Notes under the pieces: model-generated | Seen by the model: only the letters and a program-made list of their open reading frames with translations | What the model was told of the DNA's origin: nothing | The model's database searches: none | Made by a program: the position numbers and the translations under genes | Origin: Bacteroidales bacterium | GTDB lineage: Bacteria; Bacteroidota; Bacteroidia; Bacteroidales; Marinilabiliaceae | Assembly (NCBI GenBank): GCA_900766825.1 | Contig: CAAFWU010000011.1 | Span: 1-21,544 of the forward strand | Direction: 5' to 3' | DNA length: 21,544 nucleotides | Shown here: positions 8,529 through 16,385 of the stretch, piece by piece | Layout: each line of letters starts with the position of its first letter | How positions within the stretch are numbered: position 1 is the first letter of the stretch

Positions 8529-9824
8529 ATGAACGAGGCCTTTCTGCAATATATTTGGGCACAGAGACTCTACAAAACCCCCGAGATGCTCACAACCCAG
8601 CACCGTCAGATAACGGTGCTAAACCCTGGTCGACTCAATACAGATGCGGGCCCCGACTTTTTCAATGCTCAGGTCAAAATAAATGGCATTACCTGGGCTG
8701 GCAATGTGGAAATTCATCTGACATCGGACGATTGGTATAGGCATGGCCACGAAACCGATGCGGCCTACAATAATGTTATTCTGCACGTTGTGGCCCGCTC
8801 CACAGGGCGCGAAGTTCGCAATAGCCACGGCGAGGTGATAAGCGAGGTTGTTTTGGACTACGACCCTACGCTTCTGGAAAAGTATCAGGAACTTGAGGCT
8901 CCATGCAAACTATGGCCCATTCACTGCGCCGACAAACTGACCCATGTCGACAGCCTAACGCGAGCCTCATGGTTAGACTCTTTGCTCATCGACCGACTGG
9001 AGTTTAAGTGCAAACGAGCCGAGGCTCTATTCCAAAGGTTCAATGGCGATGTAGACCAAACCTTTTTCTGCCTCATGGCCCGCGCTTTGGGTGGCAAAGT
9101 CAATGGTCAGCCCATGGAGGATTTGGCTGCTCAAGTGCCCGTTAAGATTTTGCTCAAACACAACTCGTCGCTTCAGTCCGAGGCCTTGCTGTTGGGCGTT
9201 GCAGGTTTGCTCGAGGCTGTGGACTTAACTCAGTGTGACCCTAACGACAAGCCATACCTCTCATCCCTTAGGCGCGAGTTCGATTTCCTCAAAGCCAAGT
9301 TCTCGCTCAGCACCACACCCCCTCAATGGAAATATGCCCGATTGCGTCCTCAGAGCTTCCCTGATGTTCGCATTGTGCAGCTGGCGGCACTAGTCGGGAC
9401 CATGCATGGCAATTTTGTCAGTTGCCTCAACCAATCGCTGGATCAACTCTTTGATGTTGCACCCTCCGCCTATTGGCAAAACCACTATAGGCTTGGCAAC
9501 CCCACCTCGGCTCTAAGCGATAAAAGGGTAGGGGCGGACATGAAGAGGTTGCTCGCCATTAATGCCGTCATTCCCTTCCTCATTGCTCTGGCTCAGCGCT
9601 ATGCCGATGTGGAACGTCAGGAGGCTGCCATAGATATGCTGCGCCAACTCCCCATAGAGCATAACTCGGTCTTAGCCAAATGGGCACAACTGGGCATTGT
9701 TCCATCCGACGAGGGCGACGCTCAAGCCCTCCTCCACCTCACCGCCAACTATTGTGAGTTGGGTCATTGCCTACGTTGCCGTTTTGGGCATGCCATTATG
9801 TGTTTGCCTCGGGGGGAAAAGTAG
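8529..9824 (+). CDS. DUF2851 family protein
   Basis: A 431-residue protein of the Bacteroidota family DUF2851, recognised from the N-terminal MNEAFLQYIWAQRLY, the segment LNPGRLNTDAGPDFFNAQV and GNVEIHLTSDDWYRHGH. The Asp/Glu/His-rich N-terminal part resembles a nuclease-like fold, but that is inference and no activity is established. The C-terminus has the cysteines CLRCRFGHAIMC. It starts 19 bp after the response regulator stop and is probably the last gene of the same operon. It has no signal peptide, so it is cytoplasmic. Confidence 0.87.
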   Translation: MNEAFLQYIWAQRLYKTPEMLTTQHRQITVLNPGRLNTDAGPDFFNAQVKINGITWAGNVEIHLTSDDWYRHGHETDAAYNNVILHVVARSTGREVRNSHGEVISEVVLDYDPTLLEKYQELEAPCKLWPIHCADKLTHVDSLTRASWLDSLLIDRLEFKCKRAEALFQRFNGDVDQTFFCLMARALGGKVNGQPMEDLAAQVPVKILLKHNSSLQSEALLLGVAGLLEAVDLTQCDPNDKPYLSSLRREFDFLKAKFSLSTTPPQWKYARLRPQSFPDVRIVQLAALVGTMHGNFVSCLNQSLDQLFDVAPSAYWQNHYRLGNPTSALSDKRVGADMKRLLAINAVIPFLIALAQRYADVERQEAAIDMLRQLPIEHNSVLAKWAQLGIVPSDEGDAQALLHLTANYCELGHCLRCRFGHAIMCLPRGEK

Positions 9825-9827
9825 GAG

Positions 9828-9971
9828 CTATAGGTCATCCCAAGAGAATGTCTGCCCCCAACTAATGTCAGGACCATCGGATATTATGAAGTAGAACTCA
9901 CCTGAGGTCTTCCAAACGTGGCATCTTTCCGCTCTCATGTATTCGATAAGACCTTGCTTCTGTTGGTCTTT
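9828..9971 (-). pseudogene. Coding-like remnant, in frame after two stop codons
   Basis: Reading the minus strand beyond the stop of the hypothetical gene at 9975, the frame gives TGA, TAG and then 47 sense codons to a TAG at 9828-9830. The peptide has a natural protein-like composition, for example VWKTSGEFYFIISDGPDI and WGQTFSWDDL. An internal ATG at 9938 would give a 36-residue product. I do not recognise the family. The most likely reading is the C-terminal remnant of a decayed gene, or of a fused second part of the neighbouring gene. A real small gene is less likely. Confidence 0.45.
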
Positions 9972-9974
9972 CTA

Positions 9975-10403
9975 TCACATCCTATAATCCTCAAACACAG
10001 CCCAAAACCTCTCCTCCTGCTCATCCGTCAGTCGTTCCCCCGAGTGCCCTCGCCGCCATTCTATTTCTGGTAGCACCGCCTCAAGCTCCTCTATGCTAAT
10101 TAGCGGACAATCTGGGTCGCTCGGCTCCATGACCGTCATGTCCACATAATAACGTTTTTTGCTCGTGCCCGCCCAATCGTTGCCCAAATATGGCTCCGAC
10201 GTAAATATGCCATGAAAAACAACACCGTTTGGTCCATCGCCCACACGAACCATTATGTAGTTATCCCCAGTATGAGCCCCCTCCCACTCATAAATGCTCC
10301 AATCGAATAAAAAACCATCGGGACAGTCTGTCCGCATATCGTTGTAACCCTCTATCTTTACGCTGCTTATGCCTGGGTTCCACCTCATTATGTATGTGCT
10401 CAT
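9975..10403 (-). CDS. Hypothetical cytoplasmic protein
   Basis: A 142-residue protein without signal peptide or membrane helix, acidic, starting MSTYIMRWNPGISS. It is rich in aromatic residues in a compact arrangement (DWSIYEWEGAHTGD, YIMVRVGDG, FHGIFTSEPYLGNDW). The end, WRRGHSGERLTDEQEERFW, looks like a capping helix. I recall similar MRWNP-starting proteins in Bacteroidales but no function. It lies 70 bp downstream of the phosphoethanolamine transferase on the same strand. Its stop codon is followed directly by another stop and a coding-like remnant in the same frame. Confidence 0.7.
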   Translation of the reverse strand: MSTYIMRWNPGISSVKIEGYNDMRTDCPDGFLFDWSIYEWEGAHTGDNYIMVRVGDGPNGVVFHGIFTSEPYLGNDWAGTSKKRYYVDMTVMEPSDPDCPLISIEELEAVLPEIEWRRGHSGERLTDEQEERFWAVFEDYRM

Positions 10404-10473
10404 ATGTTCAACTATTTTTTTATGTCAATTTAACCCTTTTCTTCCACTTATCCAACACCAAGACCAAAGTATC

Positions 10474-12141
10474 TCAATCCTCGTAAACCTCCTCATCGAA
10501 ATACCGTTTGCCATTTCGCTCATAATCAGTGCTCACAAAATCGCGCTGTGCATCGTAAATAACAGAGTGCATACCCAGCAAACTATGAAACAAATGAATG
10601 CTATTCTCTGTTGCAATCCGTTCATCCTTAGCCCCTTTCAGCCTCTGCCACAGCGCAACGTTAGCCGCCTGCCACTCTTTGCTGGCCCATATAATCATAG
10701 GTACCTTAACAAATGGCCCCCTCCGCGCATGACCATAGTAATCATCTATGTCAAAAACATCTTCGCTATGGTCAGAGAAGTAAATCAGCAAATTACGTCC
10801 CCTATGTTTGGCACACTCCTCAGTCATGAGGCTCAGAAAATAATCTGTATAGGCAATCGAATTATCGTAGTGCGCCATCAACTCCACTTGCTCCTCCGTT
10901 AGACCTCGTTTCTCTGCCAAAGCCTCATAATCCTCTTTATGAAAAACATCCCAACCCTTCGGATATCGTTCTCTATAAGGAATATGCGAACCCATAGTAT
11001 GAAATATGCCCATTTTTTTTTGCCCCACATCGCCAGTCATCATAGACGCCAAAGCCCCCAATAGCACCTCATCCTGTTGCAGCATATCGTTATCGTTAAA
11101 CCCATACATTCCCCTGTAACAACACGTGTCGGCACAGTCCGCCAACACAGGTATGCAGCCCGTGTACGGACCACACTTCTCCTGATTAGAAAACCACAAA
11201 GTGCGGAACCCCGCCGCCCGTGCCATCCTAATCAAATCAACGCAAGAACTCCAAGAACTCTTCTTGTTTGTGCTGTTCTTTTCCGTCAGCACCTTAGCCA
11301 AAGCCTCTGTTGTCGATGGTGCAGGCGGCAGCACATCTGTGTACACCACCACACTCTCCGCCATCTGCTCCATCCGAGGCGTTGTTCGCAGCCCATAACC
11401 ATAAACCGACCAATGCCTCATCGACGAACTCTCACCTATTATAAACACCACATTATCAGTCACATCGTCGCACACCACCTCTGGCACCTCTGGCATGTTA
11501 GCCAAAAACTCCGCCTTGTTAGCTTCCGTTGTGGGCAACATTGATAGCGTAAACTTTAAGTCGCTTATGGTTTTGAAAATCAGCGATATATTCTTGCGCC
11601 CAAAACCACTCTTGTTGCATTCCATCATATAATTAACCGACCCAACCAAGCCTCCCACAACCCACAGAACCATAACAATACACCAGGCTCGCTCCCTAAT
11701 CCAGCGCACTCCAACCACCATAAACACCGACACCAAAGTACCCAACCAAAAGAGCCGATTCTTCAAAATAATTGCCATGCAGTTACCCACCGACTCCATA
11801 AATCCACTCGCCTCCCGCGCATTAGTCTCCAATATTATAATGAACATCTTATTGCTAATCCCAAATCCCCATTGCGACCAAGCAAACGCATTAATCACCG
11901 AAATCAAGGCCAGCACCGTTGCCCCCATCCAACCCAATACCCTCACACACAGCCATCCCGACCCCACCATCAGAGCCAGCACAACCGATTGTATGCCCCC
12001 AATCAGCAGCCATGTCAGTGCTCCGTTCACGTTGCCATACCACATAGGCATCTGCCCCCAAAAACTTATGAGGGTAAGCACCATAAACACATATCGTGAT
12101 CTATATAAAACGTCGTTTATTGTCTTAATTATTTGAGGCAT
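10474..12141 (-). CDS. CptA/EptA-like phosphoethanolamine transferase
   Basis: A 555-residue inner-membrane enzyme with about five N-terminal helices (roughly 16-34, 43-66, 70-90, 125-146, 152-172) and a periplasmic alkaline-phosphatase-fold domain. The family moves phosphoethanolamine from phosphatidylethanolamine to lipid A or LPS core. Metal and catalytic sites are visible: E237 in FIIGESSSMRHW, the probable nucleophile T277 in PAPSTTEALAKVL, HTMGSHIPY, and DH in YFSDHSEDVFD. The spacing E237-T277 fits the family, and the PSTTE and WFSNQEK segments look closer to CptA (LPS core) than to EptA (lipid A). The acceptor here is unknown. The mobile element lies directly upstream of its 5' end. 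Confidence 0.88.
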   Translation of the reverse strand: MPQIIKTINDVLYRSRYVFMVLTLISFWGQMPMWYGNVNGALTWLLIGGIQSVVLALMVGSGWLCVRVLGWMGATVLALISVINAFAWSQWGFGISNKMFIIILETNAREASGFMESVGNCMAIILKNRLFWLGTLVSVFMVVGVRWIRERAWCIVMVLWVVGGLVGSVNYMMECNKSGFGRKNISLIFKTISDLKFTLSMLPTTEANKAEFLANMPEVPEVVCDDVTDNVVFIIGESSSMRHWSVYGYGLRTTPRMEQMAESVVVYTDVLPPAPSTTEALAKVLTEKNSTNKKSSWSSCVDLIRMARAAGFRTLWFSNQEKCGPYTGCIPVLADCADTCCYRGMYGFNDNDMLQQDEVLLGALASMMTGDVGQKKMGIFHTMGSHIPYRERYPKGWDVFHKEDYEALAEKRGLTEEQVELMAHYDNSIAYTDYFLSLMTEECAKHRGRNLLIYFSDHSEDVFDIDDYYGHARRGPFVKVPMIIWASKEWQAANVALWQRLKGAKDERIATENSIHLFHSLLGMHSVIYDAQRDFVSTDYERNGKRYFDEEVYED

Positions 12142-12337
12142 AGCTGCTTAAATCGTATGTCAAAAAAACTTAGAATAAAAGTGAGTGTATCACAACTTCC
12201 CACCTCTATGGTCAATATGTCATATTAGTTTCTATGCTAAATTACAATAACTTTCCAATACTCCCACCCCACCAAACCCAATTATCTAATCTCTTGCACA
12301 TTACGCAATAAACGATACAACTAACGAGTCAATTATT

Positions 12338-12345
12338 TATATTTG
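12338..12345 (+). promoter_or_regulatory. Candidate -7 element for the integrase
   Basis: TATATTTG matches TAnnTTTG and would start transcription about 60 nt before the integrase ATG. No -33 TTTG is seen at the usual distance. The predicted leader contains the TGTTAC repeats. Confidence 0.35.
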
Positions 12346-12357
12346 TCCACGCTTAGA

Positions 12358-12386
12358 AGTAACACATTTTGTTACTCTCTTGTTAC
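12358..12386. repeat. TGTTAC repeats before the integrase, possible arm-type sites
   Basis: AGTAAC (12358-12363) and GTTACT (12371-12376) form a 6-bp inverted repeat, and TTGTTAC occurs again at 12380-12386, 11 bp after the copy at 12369. Three copies of the same hexamer in 30 bp beside an integrase gene suggest integrase or excisionase binding sites. They could equally be a leader hairpin. The true attachment core cannot be fixed without the other end of the element. Confidence 0.35.
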
Positions 12387-12411
12387 CTTGTTTCCCCTAA
12401 AAGTATTGAGT

Positions 12412-13494
12412 ATGAAAAACGCTGGGCCCGTTACCATAAGAGAGAAGAAACTGCAAGACGGCCGACTCTCGCTCTATCTGGACATATACACCAAAGGCAA
12501 ACGAACCTATGAGTTTCTGAAACTCTACCTTGTACCCGCCAAAACCAAACAGGAGCGCGACCAGAACAAACAGACCAGACAATTAGCCGAGGCCATAAAG
12601 GCAAAGCGTATTGTGGAGATACAAAACGATGAATACGGCTTCAAAAGCAAAAGCAACAAAACACTCTTAGACTGTTTCGATGAACATCTAAATAGCAACC
12701 GTGAAAATTTCACGCATAACACTTATATGTCTTGGATAACCTGTAGGAGCAACCTAATCAAGTCTGGACTATCCACAACAAACATATCCAACGTTACCCC
12801 CGATACCATTAATGACTTTATAGACTACCTAAAACAACAGGGCGTAACGGCTAACAGCATCAAAATATACGTTAGCAAAATCAAGGCTGCATTGCGCAAA
12901 GTATGTGAAGAGGGAACCATAAAGCACACTGTTCTGACATCGGCCAACCAGATAAAGACCACACAAGCCGAAAGAATGTACCTAACCTTAGACGAACTCA
13001 AGAGACTAACAGCCACCCCCTGTAAGTTTGAGAGCCTTAAGCGTGCCTTTCTCTTCTCGTGCCTTACTGGTCTGCGCAAAAGCGACATCATCAAACTCAA
13101 GTGGGCCGACGTGGTGAAACAAGGCGACCTAACCCGCCTAATCTTCCGCCAGAAGAAAACCAAGAGCCAAGAATATCTTGACATAACCCCTAACGCCGAG
13201 CGTTATTTGGGCAACCGTGGCAACGATGATACTAACGTGTTTGTCTTTAATTTTAGTGAACAATGTATTAATAGACACCTCAAAGCCTGGACCCGAGCAG
13301 CTGGAATAACCAAGTGCATAACCTTCCATTGCGCCCGCCACACCTTCGCAACCCTCATGCTCTCTCTAAACGTGGATATATACACGGTATCGAAACTGTT
13401 AGGTCATGCAGATATAGCCACAACCCAGATATACGCCAAAGTGCTGGACAAAAACAAGCAAGAAGCAGTAAAGCGCATACCCGATATTGAGTAA
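12412..13494 (+). CDS. int: Tyrosine site-specific recombinase (integrase)
   Basis: A 360-residue integrase that would insert and excise the element. It has an N-terminal arm-binding domain (MKNAGPVTIREKKLQDGRLS onward), a SAM-like core-binding domain (about 85-190) and a C-terminal catalytic domain. The catalytic set is complete: R in CLTGLRKSDIIKL, K in RQKKTKSQEYLDI, HxxR in HCARHTFATLM, H in LLGHADIATTQIY and the tyrosine in that last motif. The ATG at 12412 is preferred over an upstream TTG at 12343, whose 23 extra residues do not look like the domain. It ends 5 bp from the convergent repressor gene. Confidence 0.95.
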   Translation: MKNAGPVTIREKKLQDGRLSLYLDIYTKGKRTYEFLKLYLVPAKTKQERDQNKQTRQLAEAIKAKRIVEIQNDEYGFKSKSNKTLLDCFDEHLNSNRENFTHNTYMSWITCRSNLIKSGLSTTNISNVTPDTINDFIDYLKQQGVTANSIKIYVSKIKAALRKVCEEGTIKHTVLTSANQIKTTQAERMYLTLDELKRLTATPCKFESLKRAFLFSCLTGLRKSDIIKLKWADVVKQGDLTRLIFRQKKTKSQEYLDITPNAERYLGNRGNDDTNVFVFNFSEQCINRHLKAWTRAAGITKCITFHCARHTFATLMLSLNVDIYTVSKLLGHADIATTQIYAKVLDKNKQEAVKRIPDIE

Positions 13495-13499
13495 TAGCC

Positions 13500-13967
13500 C
13501 TACTTCTTCATCGACGCTGCCGCCACCTCCAGAGCCTTATTTAGTTGCTCTTTCAAAAAAGCATTATCCCTCTCCAACATAACCACCTTTTCTTTCTCAC
13601 TCTTCAGTTCCGCCCTTAGTCGCTCGTTCTCCTGCTGGCTAAGGGCGGATGCTCCGTTATTGGCTATGCTACCCACTTCGCTACCATGACCCACCAACAC
13701 AGAGCCATCGCCCGCCTTCTGGTCACCACTTATATTTACGTCTCCTTTCCACATCGACCCCTCGCCCCTCATCAACCACTCGGCCGACAACTCGGGCAAG
13801 CCATTTAATACGGACATCAACAGGGAGGCGCGGGGCTCTTTCTTTTCGTTTACACAACTACTAAGGGTTTGCTGAACTAACCCCGTAGCCTTAGAAAAGG
13901 CATTTATACTCCTAAAATTGCTACTCTCAATAGCTATTCTAACTCTTTGATTAATAGAGTTTTCCAT
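13500..13967 (-). CDS. XRE-type phage repressor with coiled-coil tail
   Basis: A 155-residue protein. Residues 1-70 form an XRE-like helix-turn-helix domain (NQRVRIAIESSNFRSINAFS, then TGLVQQTLSSCVNEKKEP as the recognition part), typical of Bacteroidota phage CI-like proteins. A Gly/Ser-rich linker follows, and from about residue 108 a charged heptad-rich helix (NERLRAELKSEKEKVVMLER) predicts dimerisation or oligomerisation. There is no peptidase S24 domain, so induction by RecA self-cleavage is not expected. The gene is divergent from the early genes and its 5' side faces the repeat-rich control region, fitting a lysogeny repressor. Confidence 0.8.
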   Translation of the reverse strand: MENSINQRVRIAIESSNFRSINAFSKATGLVQQTLSSCVNEKKEPRASLLMSVLNGLPELSAEWLMRGEGSMWKGDVNISGDQKAGDGSVLVGHGSEVGSIANNGASALSQQENERLRAELKSEKEKVVMLERDNAFLKEQLNKALEVAAASMKK

Positions 13968-13973
13968 AACCTA

Positions 13974-14151
13974 ATATGTTAATATGTGTTAAACATACCA
14001 CTAAAGGGGTGAAAATATTTGGTAGATTACTCCCTTAGTTGTAATATTGCATTGTCAACGAGTTGAGCAACTGACCGCCCAACGAGTTACACAACGAGAT
14101 TAACAACAAAATTACTAACCAATTGTCAAAACGACAAACTTAACACAATTG
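13974..14151. promoter_or_regulatory. Early control region between repressor and early genes
   Basis: This 180-bp divergent intergenic region holds several operator-like structures. TATGTT/AACATA arms lie next to the repressor start (about 13976-13998). A near-match to the -7 consensus, AATATTTG, lies at 14014-14021. The 12-bp-period CAAC array spans 14056-14115. The inverted repeat TTGTC-aaaac-GACAA lies at 14123-14137 inside a wider CAATTGT/ACAATTG pair (14120-14126, 14145-14151) next to the early start codon. It is the expected site of the lysogeny switch. Which site binds which protein cannot be told from sequence. Confidence 0.5.
14056..14115. repeat. 12-bp-period CAAC repeat array, candidate operator
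   Basis: Five CAAC tetramers occur exactly 12 bp apart at 14056, 14068, 14080, 14092 and 14104, and TAAC continues the phase at 14116. Units are CAACGAGTTGAG, CAACTGACCGCC, CAACGAGTTACA, CAACGAGATTAA and CAACAAAATTAC. The best unit is partly palindromic (TCAAC-GA-GTTGA). The layout fits cooperative binding of a repressor in the control region. Confidence 0.6.
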
Positions 14152-14154
14152 AGT

Positions 14155-14571
14155 ATGAAGAGCATATTTACATTCGGAGAAAAGGATTTTTCAGCTGAGT
14201 TCTGTGCAGACGGTTTTCTATCCACTCGCACATATCTTCATCATAATCATTGCGGTAATAACGTTGACCGCAATAAACCCGCTGTGATTGTAAAACTTAA
14301 TCACGGAATAGAAAACGATAAAACAGACGTCACAATTGAGATACTTGTTTTCAACGAAACGAAAGATAGGCAGTTTGTGAAATTTTGCGGACAGGCCGTA
14401 TTTCCCTCAAAAGATGATACAATTTCATTCTTGGATGCGGTTCTTCCTCGCATTGTGCATTGGTTTGATATGCACCCTCAATTTGAGGCTTTCCCACCTT
14501 ACGCAAAAGAATACTTACGCAATTGTATTCTTGCCAATAACGGCAAGATGCTATATAACAGTTGGGATTAA
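14155..14571 (+). CDS. Hypothetical early protein
   Basis: A 138-residue protein of unknown family, first gene of the rightward early run. It starts MKSIFTFGEKDFSAEF, has no signal peptide or membrane helix, and ends in a helical part PPYAKEYLRNCILANNGK. Its base composition is less C-rich than the genes after it. A TTG two codons upstream (14149) is also open, but the ATG is the natural start. Its position just after the operators suggests a directly repressed early gene. No function can be assigned. Confidence 0.65.
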   Translation: MKSIFTFGEKDFSAEFCADGFLSTRTYLHHNHCGNNVDRNKPAVIVKLNHGIENDKTDVTIEILVFNETKDRQFVKFCGQAVFPSKDDTISFLDAVLPRIVHWFDMHPQFEAFPPYAKEYLRNCILANNGKMLYNSWD

Positions 14572-14593
14572 CCATTTCCCACTTCTCACACAC

Positions 14594-14622
14594 GCCCGCC
14601 CCAATCCCCCCCAGGGGCGGGC
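14594..14622 (+). other. GC-rich 9-bp hairpin after the first early gene
   Basis: GCCCGCCCC (14594-14602) pairs perfectly with GGGGCGGGC (14614-14622) around an 11-nt loop. It is followed by ten C rather than T, so it is not a canonical terminator. It could slow polymerase or protect the 3' end of the upstream message. Its sequence resembles the stem of the terminator at 19650. Confidence 0.55.
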
Positions 14623-14659
14623 ACTCCCCCCCCCCACCTCAAAAACACAAACCCCAACT

Positions 14660-15097
14660 ATGACACGCACCGATTTAGAAGACCTCACCCAACTCAAAAT
14701 CACCGACAAAGAGTGGGCAATTTACACCCTAATACACAACGCAACAGGTTTCTCCTGGTTTGACCTGGCCAGCATGCTCACACAAGAAATTGAGCACAAC
14801 CCCGAGGGGCTAATAGCCTATCTCCACTCCCTCCAACGTGCCGACACTCTGAGGCTCATTAACGAACGGTGGGACTACTACGACAGCCTCCTCGGCTACG
14901 TGGACGAAAAAGGACACTTTCAAACCATCTTCGACGAGCAAATGAAAGCCCGAGAAGCAAAGGGCGAAACCCTGGAAGTCTGCACCTACACTCAATACCT
15001 CTCTGCTCACCCCAACGCCCAAAAGTTCAACTCACGAGACATGGAGTTAGCTGCGGCCGATGAGACCACCACCACCCCACCACTTAAAACCCTTTAA
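14660..15097 (+). CDS. Hypothetical small phage protein
   Basis: A 145-residue acidic, mostly helical protein starting MTRTDLEDLTQLKITDKEWA. The segment TGFSWFDLASMLTQEIEHNP and WDYYDSLLGYVDEKGHFQTI contains clustered aromatics; the C-terminus is a Thr/Pro-rich tail. There is no recognisable domain, signal or membrane helix. The frame stays open upstream to 14414, but that part overlaps the preceding gene and the GC hairpin, so the ATG at 14660 is the credible start. It is followed 13 bp later by the next gene. Confidence 0.65.
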   Translation: MTRTDLEDLTQLKITDKEWAIYTLIHNATGFSWFDLASMLTQEIEHNPEGLIAYLHSLQRADTLRLINERWDYYDSLLGYVDEKGHFQTIFDEQMKAREAKGETLEVCTYTQYLSAHPNAQKFNSRDMELAAADETTTTPPLKTL

Positions 15098-15110
15098 CCC
15101 ACCCCCCACT

Positions 15111-15311
15111 ATGGCAAAAATAAAAGTACTTGGCGGAAGCCGCACAAGCAGAGAATGGCTCTGGAACTTCAACAATGCCACCTCCCTACTCTACGTAACG
15201 GCAACGCATCGCCTCTTCCTCATCGACCAACAGGGACGCAAAACCTACTTGCAGACCCTCAAACAGGAAAACCTACCCGCCTTCATCGAAGAGTACATAA
15301 GCAACATATAG
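15111..15311 (+). CDS. Hypothetical small protein, 66 residues
   Basis: A basic protein starting MAKIKVLGGSRTSREW with predicted beta strands (SLLYVTATHRLFLIDQQG) and a C-terminal helix (LPAFIEEYISNI). The alternation suggests a compact beta-beta-alpha fold. The family is not recognised. The frame is open further upstream to 15060 inside the previous gene, but MAKIKV fits a natural start. The gap to the next gene holds the inverted-repeat structure at 15322-15407. Confidence 0.6.
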   Translation: MAKIKVLGGSRTSREWLWNFNNATSLLYVTATHRLFLIDQQGRKTYLQTLKQENLPAFIEEYISNI

Positions 15312-15321
15312 GCACAAACAC

Positions 15322-15407
15322 GAGGGGTTAATTGGAACGTTGACGGCAAAAAGTCTTTCCATGTTAATAAGTATTCCCGCAAGCCTCAATCAGTACGTTA
15401 ACCCCTC
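15322..15407 (+). other. Possible structured RNA closed by a 10-bp stem
   Basis: GAGGGGTTAA (15322-15331) and TTAACCCCTC (15398-15407) are perfect 10-bp complements enclosing 66 nt. Inside, TGGAA/TTCCA (about 15333-15362) encloses GAC/GTC, a nested hairpin. The element fills most of the 146-bp gap before the PAPS-reductase-like gene. It is not tRNA-like, because no T-arm consensus is found. It could be a leader regulatory element or a small RNA. Confidence 0.4.
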
Positions 15408-15457
15408 TTATTTCTCACTATCCCCCAAAAAAAATCATAACTCTAACCTGTTGTCTT

Positions 15458-16381
15458 ATGTCAAGTTTCCAAGCCAAGATAGACAAGTCTATCAATATCA
15501 TACAACGTGCCGCCACCATAGCAACCAAGGCAAATAAGCCCCTAATAGTGGCATTCAGCGGAGGCAAAGATAGTCAGGTGCTCTATCACTTAGCCCAAGC
15601 CGCACAAGTGGAGTTTACAGCTGTGTACAACGCCACGACCATAGACCCGCCCGAAGTAGTTCGATTTATCCGCACAACATACCCCAATGTGCAGATAAAC
15701 TGCCCAGAGATTTCTTTCTGGGACTTATGCAAGAAGAAACGAATGCTACCCTCACAACGGTTTCGGTTCTGCTGTGACTATCTAAAAGAGAGCAGAGGAA
15801 GAAACAACGTGACCCTTACAGGTGTGAGACGAGAAGAGAGCGCACGCCGTGCCAAACGAGGAGAAGTGAATGACAAAAAGAAAGGCGATGGCATAACCAT
15901 AGACGAGTTCGAGCGACAAAACAAAATGGACGTGCAATGTTTTGGCAAAGGTCAGGAGAAGATAACGATAAACCCAATTTTAGAATGGACGGAGCATGAC
16001 GTCTGGCACTACCTCAACGAAGTGTTGAAAGTGCCCCACTGCAAACTCTACGACCAAGGCCATAGGCGTGTGGGTTGTCTGTTCTGTCCAATGATAGACT
16101 CAAAGAAGATATTAAGAGACTGCATCGAATACCCGCATCAGTTCAAGCGGCTAATGAGCACAATTTGCTATATCATCTCAAGCCACAATGAAAAACATTT
16201 TCCAACAGACCCCATATCATACTTCAAATGGTGGATAAGCCGCCAAAGCATAGCAAAGTTCAAAACCAACGAGAGTCTCACGCTCCCTTTTAGCAACATC
16301 AACGACATCAAAGAAGTCATAGATTTCTCACCCTGGCGACAAGACAATAACCCCAAAGAAAACGACACCCCAAAAGAATAA
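15458..16381 (+). CDS. PP-loop PAPS/APS-reductase-like protein
   Basis: A 307-residue member of the PAPS reductase/DndC-like superfamily of PP-loop ATPase-fold enzymes. The PP motif is SGGKDS at residues 34-39, and TGVRREESARR near 121 is the family's second nucleotide-contact motif. A double cysteine C105-C106 (RFCCDYLKE) and C207-x-x-C210 (GCLFCPM) match the 4Fe-4S ligands of assimilatory APS reductases. The C-terminal ECGLH-type motif with the catalytic cysteine is absent. So sulfonucleotide reduction is unlikely; sulfur transfer to a nucleic acid or another base modification is a reasonable guess. Such genes are common in phages. The next gene starts 4 bp later. Confidence 0.85.
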   Translation: MSSFQAKIDKSINIIQRAATIATKANKPLIVAFSGGKDSQVLYHLAQAAQVEFTAVYNATTIDPPEVVRFIRTTYPNVQINCPEISFWDLCKKKRMLPSQRFRFCCDYLKESRGRNNVTLTGVRREESARRAKRGEVNDKKKGDGITIDEFERQNKMDVQCFGKGQEKITINPILEWTEHDVWHYLNEVLKVPHCKLYDQGHRRVGCLFCPMIDSKKILRDCIEYPHQFKRLMSTICYIISSHNEKHFPTDPISYFKWWISRQSIAKFKTNESLTLPFSNINDIKEVIDFSPWRQDNNPKENDTPKE

Positions 16382-16385
16382 ACCC

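Noticed and set aside
10369..10902. 177-codon + strand frame opposite the phosphoethanolamine transferase
   Set aside because: It lies antisense to the conserved DHSED-containing end of a clear gene and resembles no protein.
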